Positions 59,301 through 64,000 of a stretch of DNA of 64,000 bases are shown piece after piece. The notes under the pieces are model-generated. The model had not been told where the DNA came from. It did no database searches and saw only the letters and a program-made list of their open reading frames with translations. A program made the position numbers and the translations under genes. Source of the DNA: Myxocyprinus asiaticus (Eukaryota > Chordata > Actinopteri > Cypriniformes > Catostomidae); assembly GCF_019703515.2 (NCBI RefSeq), contig NC_059346.1, positions 52,251,001 to 52,315,000 of the forward strand, given 5' to 3'. The stretch's first letter is position 1, and each line of letters starts with the position of its first letter.

Positions 59301-62300
59301 CACCTCCAGACGTCTCTGCAACATGTGCTTCTCCTGCTGCGCAGCCTGTTATACAAACACACACACTTTGTATATCGCTAAATAACAGCTGCGAGTCAGA
59401 TTCATGATCTCCCCATCCCCGTGTTTTTCTGAAGATGTGTTTTTTTTTTCTTTTCTCCCCAATTTGGAACGCCCAATTCCCAATACGCTCCAAGTCCTCG
59501 TGGTGGTGTAGTGACTCGCCTCAATCTGGGTGGCAGAGGACGAATCTCAGTTGCCTCCGCATCTGTGACCGTCAATCCGCGCATCTTATCACGTGGCTTG
59601 TTGAGCGCGTTACCATGGAGACGTAGTGCGTGTGGAGGATTCACGCTATTTCCCGCGGCATCCACGCACAACTCACCACGCGCCCCACAGAGAGCGAGAA
59701 CCATATTATAGCGACCACAAGGAGGTTACCCCATGTGACTCTACCCTCCCTAGCAACCGGGCCAATTTGGTTGCTTAGGAGACCTGTCTGGAGTCACTCA
59801 GCACGCCATGGTATTCGAACTCGCGACTCCAGGGGTGGTAGTCAGTGTATTTACTCGCTGAGCTAATTTTTGTGTTTCTGATACTGTATTAAATGTGGGG
59901 AGATTTTTTATATTAAAATTAGTGCTGTCAGTCGATTAAAAATTTTAATCACGATTAATCGCATCATTTTTCATAGTTAAATCGCGATTAATCACAGATT
60001 TTGAAAGTGCTGAATTTGACGCTATATATACTTATTTTCTGGTCAAAATGCATTTATTTCCATCTTAGAAAAGAAAACAATATGTAGCAATATAATGTTT
60101 TACTAACATTTTCTAAACAAAGTATCAAGATAGAAATGCACTAAAATAGCACCAATTCAAGTAACATTAAACGTTTCCCAAAGTCTAACTGCGAGTTTGA
60201 CTAATTGAAAGAACTAGTCCCCCAATATGTTGCATATTCATTGCAATGGGCATTAAATCTCTTAAACTCTCATCCTTCACAATATTAATCTGCCGACAGA
60301 CTGTGGCTATCCACTTTGTTACAGCAATCGTGAAGCCACGTTCATGATTCGCGTCAGGGCATCGACGGCAGAGTCAATCGCCGCTTTGAACTCCACATGA
60401 AAAGCGCTGCAGACAATGACGTCTCATTCTGCGTTTTTGTAATAGTTAAGACTTGACGTGCTTCTGTGGTAATTAAAATGCTCCTTTCATAGGCTGAAAG
60501 ATACTTGCTTCCTGTCACAAGTCCCATTTGGGCTTGTTTTGTACATACAAAAAAACGTTAAGAGGTCTTTCCCATCGCTGTTGTGTGTGTGTGTGTTGTG
60601 AAGTGTGCGTCCATGTAATGACTCTGGGCGGACACATTGACACATTACAAAGGTGTTCCTTCCAACCACTGTTAACGCTGGTTTATGCTTTATTAATGGT
60701 AAATGCGTTAATTGCGATTCAGAAAAATGAACGCATTAAACCTTTTTAATTAATTGCATGCGTCAACGCGTTAATTTTGACAACTCTAATTAAAATGTAA
60801 TATTTAATTTAATAATTAAATACTGTATTATGATCATTTAAAATTTTAGTTTATTTGTTTGATTGTTTATTTGTCTTTAGTTATGATTACATATGGAGTG
60901 TGTCATGTCAGAAAATTATGTATCTCTCATGCTTGATGAGGCATTTTTTTCTTTGTTAGAAAAATGAATAATTCTTGCAATACAAAGTCTTGCGATAATA
61001 ATCTAATTGCGATAATAATCTAATCCTTCCCAGTTGGATTGGAAATATTTTCCAACATTTCCGAGTTTTTCCATACTTTTCAGCAGTAACTTTAGTGTGA
61101 TAATTCTCAGCAATTAGTCCACATCAGCTGAAAAGTTTAAATATCGTTTTTTAATTTTGTTACAGTTGTGTTGGTATAAGAAGGAGTGGGTATTATGATG
61201 CGTTCATGTCGTGTTGGAATTAGGGAACAATGGGGCTAAAGGCACACCTTTAAGGAAAATTTGCTTTTTTCTGGTCACAAAGTGTATCAAGATTGAAAAA
61301 AATACAACTATTTTTTGTTGAATACTGATGGATTGTGCAATATACATGTATGTGTGAAAATAAATAATAACGAGGAAGCCTTTTACCCCACACCTGGGCC
61401 ACTTTCTGTTCATTTCAATCACATTTGACCTTTCATAACATCGAGTATTCTATAAACAAATGAATCTCTATTGTGATTGGATCAATCCAGTTGAGCCCAC
61501 ACTGAAATGTTTTCATAAAAATCCATTCGTTCCACTAAAAACAGTGTGTTATATGGGGGGCGTTTAGCTCCTGCCACAGGGGGGCTTTTTACCCCAAATA
61601 ATATGCTTATAATTTCCTTGTTGGACAGTTATTGGAATTCTTTTGATTTAATCACCTTGAACAAAACTGAAATCGACAAATAACTATTTTGTCTCAAAAT
61701 AAATGTGATAATTTCAGGGATTCTCATTAGCTATATAAATTTGCAAAGTTTTAAATGATTAAATATTAGATCAAGTTACCTCAAAATCAAACTTTAAACT
61801 TTGCATGCAATGATCTCATGAATCAGGAATATTTTGCAGTGTATAATGACAATCAGGTGTTTAGGTAATTACTGTGGTAGTTTTTGTTGCTATTAAGTGT
61901 TTTGGGAGAAAATAAAATCAAATATGCCTTTTCACCCAGAGGACCTTTAGCCCCGTTGTACCCTACTGTAATTACGAGGTGGCAACTCGGAGATTCTGCT
62001 CGGAGCTGATCAAGTCCTTGGACCTCGGAAGTTATTTGTTTTTATTGAAACACTCAAAGCTAAAACAACATTTGTTGTTGATAACAGCAAATATTTATCA
62101 CTACATTAATTCACCACCTACAGTATATGTTTGTGCAAAATGTTCAAGAACAAAGAAACCGCACCAATGCCAACAATGGCATAATAAAATGGCAAATCAA
62201 ACAGAAATAATGTGTTCATGTTGAGGCCCTAGCCATATTTCTTCTTACATGACGTTACGACTGTCAAGTTGAAGTTTTCATAAAATTCTGAGTCTACAAC

Positions 62301-62773
62301 TTGTGATAATGAGTTCTACAAATACGCGAGCACTTCATTGTCAGAATTTCATAATTACAGTAATGTTATGTGAATGCACGATTAATTACATTTATATTAT
62401 TTGAAAATACAAGTTCATAAATACATAAAACACCTTTTACAGAGTGTAAAAATGAGTTGTATTTTCAGGTGTTTTTTTGTTTATTATTTTCATTAATTTT
62501 TTTGCATCATACCTCAATTTCCCTCTCCATCTGCTCCAGCTGGCCAGCCAGCTCCTCGTTCTTCTCCAGCAAAGCTTGGCCTACCTCTGCAGCCAGAATC
62601 AGGTCTTTTTCCAGCAGTGTTGGGCTGCTGTCATCCTGAGGTGAAGCCAGAAGATCATCTGCTCCTACTGAAGGAGCCATGATCCGGTGACTGGAAGAGT
62701 TTGACGAAGAGAAGGGAAAGAAAGAATCCTCCAGTACGGGAGAGGGTAAGTTCTCTTTCTTGGATGACAACAT
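51864..62773 (-). CDS. bicdl2: BICDL2 (BICD family-like cargo adaptor 2), complete, 9 coding exons
   Basis: BICD-type adaptors are long coiled coils that link dynein-dynactin to vesicle cargo. Exons, 5' to 3': 62513-62773, 59130-59345, 58780-58896, 58030-58176, 54787-54933, 54267-54341, 54085-54167, 53754-53868, 51864-52040. All introns are GT..AG and phases join to 445 codons plus TGA; the human protein is about 508. The start is supported by an in-frame TAA upstream with no other ATG between. An N-terminal SFFPF patch matches BICDL2. The CC1 box AAEVG lies at residues 61-65 inside EKDLILAAEVGQALLEKNEE and is the dynein light-intermediate-chain contact in this family. Nearly all the rest is heptad coiled coil. 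The C-terminal RHKVALSQEVESWQ and EDMRLVICQQ and the end FFSSLFGGD match BICDL2 (…FLSNLF…). BICDL1 is a less likely alternative. Confidence 0.92.
52041..53753. other. Last intron of bicdl2
   Basis: AT-rich sequence without a recognised repeat boundary; the open frames have no domain. The 5' donor is GTTAGT and the acceptor GTTCCAG on the minus strand. Confidence 0.5.
55642..56467. mobile_element. DNA transposon remnant, 'gggctgtcgat' family, copy 1
   Basis: Ends TAGGGCTGTCGATTTAACGC and ATCGATTGACAGCCCTAA are inverted, with 'aacgcgtta' and 'gattaatta' sub-terminal motifs. The interior is AT-rich with a poly-A/(TA)n run at 56280-56316. It is in bicdl2 intron 4; a second copy lies at 59920-60788. 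Confidence 0.7.
56546..57364. repeat. MITE-like repeat with 'tgcactgtaaaaa' ends
   Basis: The short inverted ends TGCACTGTAAAAA and TTTTTTTTCAGTGCA flank AT-rich sequence with repeated 'aagttga' and 'caactta' motifs. Probably non-autonomous; family unassigned. Confidence 0.5.
59451..59868 (-). repeat. tRNA-derived SINE, copy 4
   Basis: Complementary orientation, from 'ttctccccaatttggaacgc' to 'actcgctgagcta', which is the complement of the tRNA-like head. It is in bicdl2 intron 1. The last bases of the head are missing or altered relative to copies 1-3. Confidence 0.85.
59920..60788. mobile_element. DNA transposon remnant, 'gctgtcgat' family, copy 2
   Basis: Starts TAGTGCTGTCAGTCGATTAA and ends 'gtcaacgcgttaattttgacaactcta', inverted relative to the start and related to 55642-56467. 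It carries 'atcgcgattaatc' palindromes inside. No open transposase. Confidence 0.65.
60789..62512. other. Intron 1 of bicdl2, distal part
   Basis: AT-rich, with no recognised exon, RNA gene or repeat boundary. Frames such as 61204-61422 (minus) and 61979-62224 (plus) have no recognisable domain. Confidence 0.5.
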
Positions 62774-64000
62774 TGGTTTCCCTTGGTGTTCCCAGCTGAG
62801 ATGCAGTCCCAGTGACCTTCCTGATAGTTACAGGTTGTGTCACTGTCAAAAGCTGCTTAACTGCATCTCCGATTACTTTTAGCAGGAAAAGCAAGTCTTG
62901 AAATACGATTTTAGGCCTTTAGTCTGGATTCTCCTTATGGATAACAGGAAAACAAATGTGGTTATACAGAACCTGAAACGCTCTTTCTACGTTCTCCTTC
63001 AGTTGGCTTTGTTAAAACTGTTCAACCCAAAGTGTGTGTCACATATAGGGTGGAACTTGAAGTATATAAATGTTGAAACTTCTTCCAAGGGTGGAATCGT
63101 CAACTGGCTTTATGCTTTATCTTGGACCTTGGTTGTAAATCTTCCTGTGGACAAAAATAACATGTCAGAACAGGTATTCATTGTTTTAGCACTCGCCCTC
63201 ACAAATTCATGAAAGCAGGTTGGTGTATTCGTTGACAATATCTAATCCTCCAGACAATAGTGAAGATCTTAGATTTCCTCTCTACTGTATCTTGTCCTCA
63301 CAAACAAGGCCAGAAACAACGGAGCGACACTTTACCCTGGCATTGACTTGGAGCATTCCTATTGTTGTCAACGGGCTTGATTTTGCGGACATGACCAACA
63401 TAACAAAGTTTTAGTGTTTCGCTCACATTCCAGTAGTCATTCAAAACTCCTCAGTGGCCAGGTGACTACTCCCCATACAATGGGCCAAACAGGTTTTAAA
63501 GGACACAGATTGGTAACTGAGACAGAGGTGGCACTGACCTCACTACCACTAAAAATAAAACGTGGCAGGAATTCCACAATCAGTCTATTGAGTACAGCTG
63601 AACAGTGTTTTCCTGGAATAAAACAGTCTGCTCCCCTGTCTGTGGCTTTTAATGGAGAATCAGAGGCATACCATCATTAAACAAATAAATGGATGTCATG
63701 TAAACCACATCACTCATCTGATTAAGTGCTTATTCTAAGATATTAAGTAGGTCGTTTATTCTAAGATGATGTGATATTCTACTGTTCAAAACATTTTCAT
63801 AGCCTAATGTTTACATCAAAAAACAAGCCATACATGCATTACTCCAAGTAAAACCTCAATTAAACTAAGTCAGAAATGTAAACTTGTTATTTTCAAAAGT
63901 ATAATTATGTATCTCGGTAAGAAAGCGCCTACTAGAGACATAAAAATGTCCCTAATGATATTTTAATACAAGTATCGCTTTGTTTTTGTCCTACCTGAGA
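62774..64000. other. Upstream region of bicdl2
   Basis: Presumed 5' UTR and promoter on the minus strand. No CpG island, TATA box or additional exon could be recognised. Plus-strand open frames at 62898-63212, 63220-63414 and 63414-63680 abut or overlap each other but show no family resemblance and no shared splice pattern. Confidence 0.45.

Noticed and set aside
62898..63680. Plus-strand frames upstream of bicdl2 as a divergent gene
   Set aside because: No recognisable domain, no conserved-looking motif and no consistent splice signals.

Overview
The window reads as nuclear DNA of a ray-finned fish, most probably a cypriniform. Genes are split into short exons with GT..AG introns, and both introns and spacers are packed with DNA transposons (Tc1/mariner, hAT, fold-back MITEs), tRNA-derived SINEs and LINE relics. 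Gene names come from protein similarity recognised by eye; no database search was run.

Layout. 1-4768: spacer with a dead Tc1 element. 4769-19696 (-): alg9, the ER lipid-linked-oligosaccharide mannosyltransferase, all 15 coding exons readable and in phase (615 codons plus stop). 19697-22531: CpG-rich alg9 promoter with an NRF1-type palindrome, then MITEs. 22532-25700 (-): fdxacb1 remnant with several frameshifts, no recognisable N-terminal part, and a hAT-type element sitting exactly on a 3' splice site with a perfect 8-bp target duplication. 27341-31318 (-): ufc1 (UFM1-conjugating enzyme) with its introns but broken by a 2-base deletion, a nonsense codon, a decayed exon 2 and a GG splice donor. 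31319-32167: short divergent spacer. 32168-40724 (+): tomm40l, nine intact exons (318 codons plus stop), whose introns hold a nearly intact Tc1 element with 200-bp inverted repeats. 42227-43112 (-): two protein-like open segments I cannot name. 43265-43768: a 42-bp minisatellite. 43871-48328 (+): a class II cytokine receptor resembling the fish CRFB1/CRFB2 interferon receptor chains; six exons from domain 1 to the acidic cytoplasmic tail are readable and the signal-peptide exon was not found. 48329-51863: LINE and hAT relics. 51864-62773 (-): bicdl2, a BICD-type dynein adaptor, nine intact coding exons (445 codons plus stop). 62774-64000: nothing recognised.

The genes do not form one pathway: alg9 works in N-glycosylation, tomm40l in the mitochondrial outer membrane, bicdl2 in microtubule transport, the receptor in antiviral signalling. 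The most informative pattern is two neighbouring single-copy-type genes (fdxacb1, ufc1) decaying in place between intact neighbours. That is what gene loss after a genome duplication would look like and suggests, without proving, a polyploid cypriniform with working copies elsewhere.
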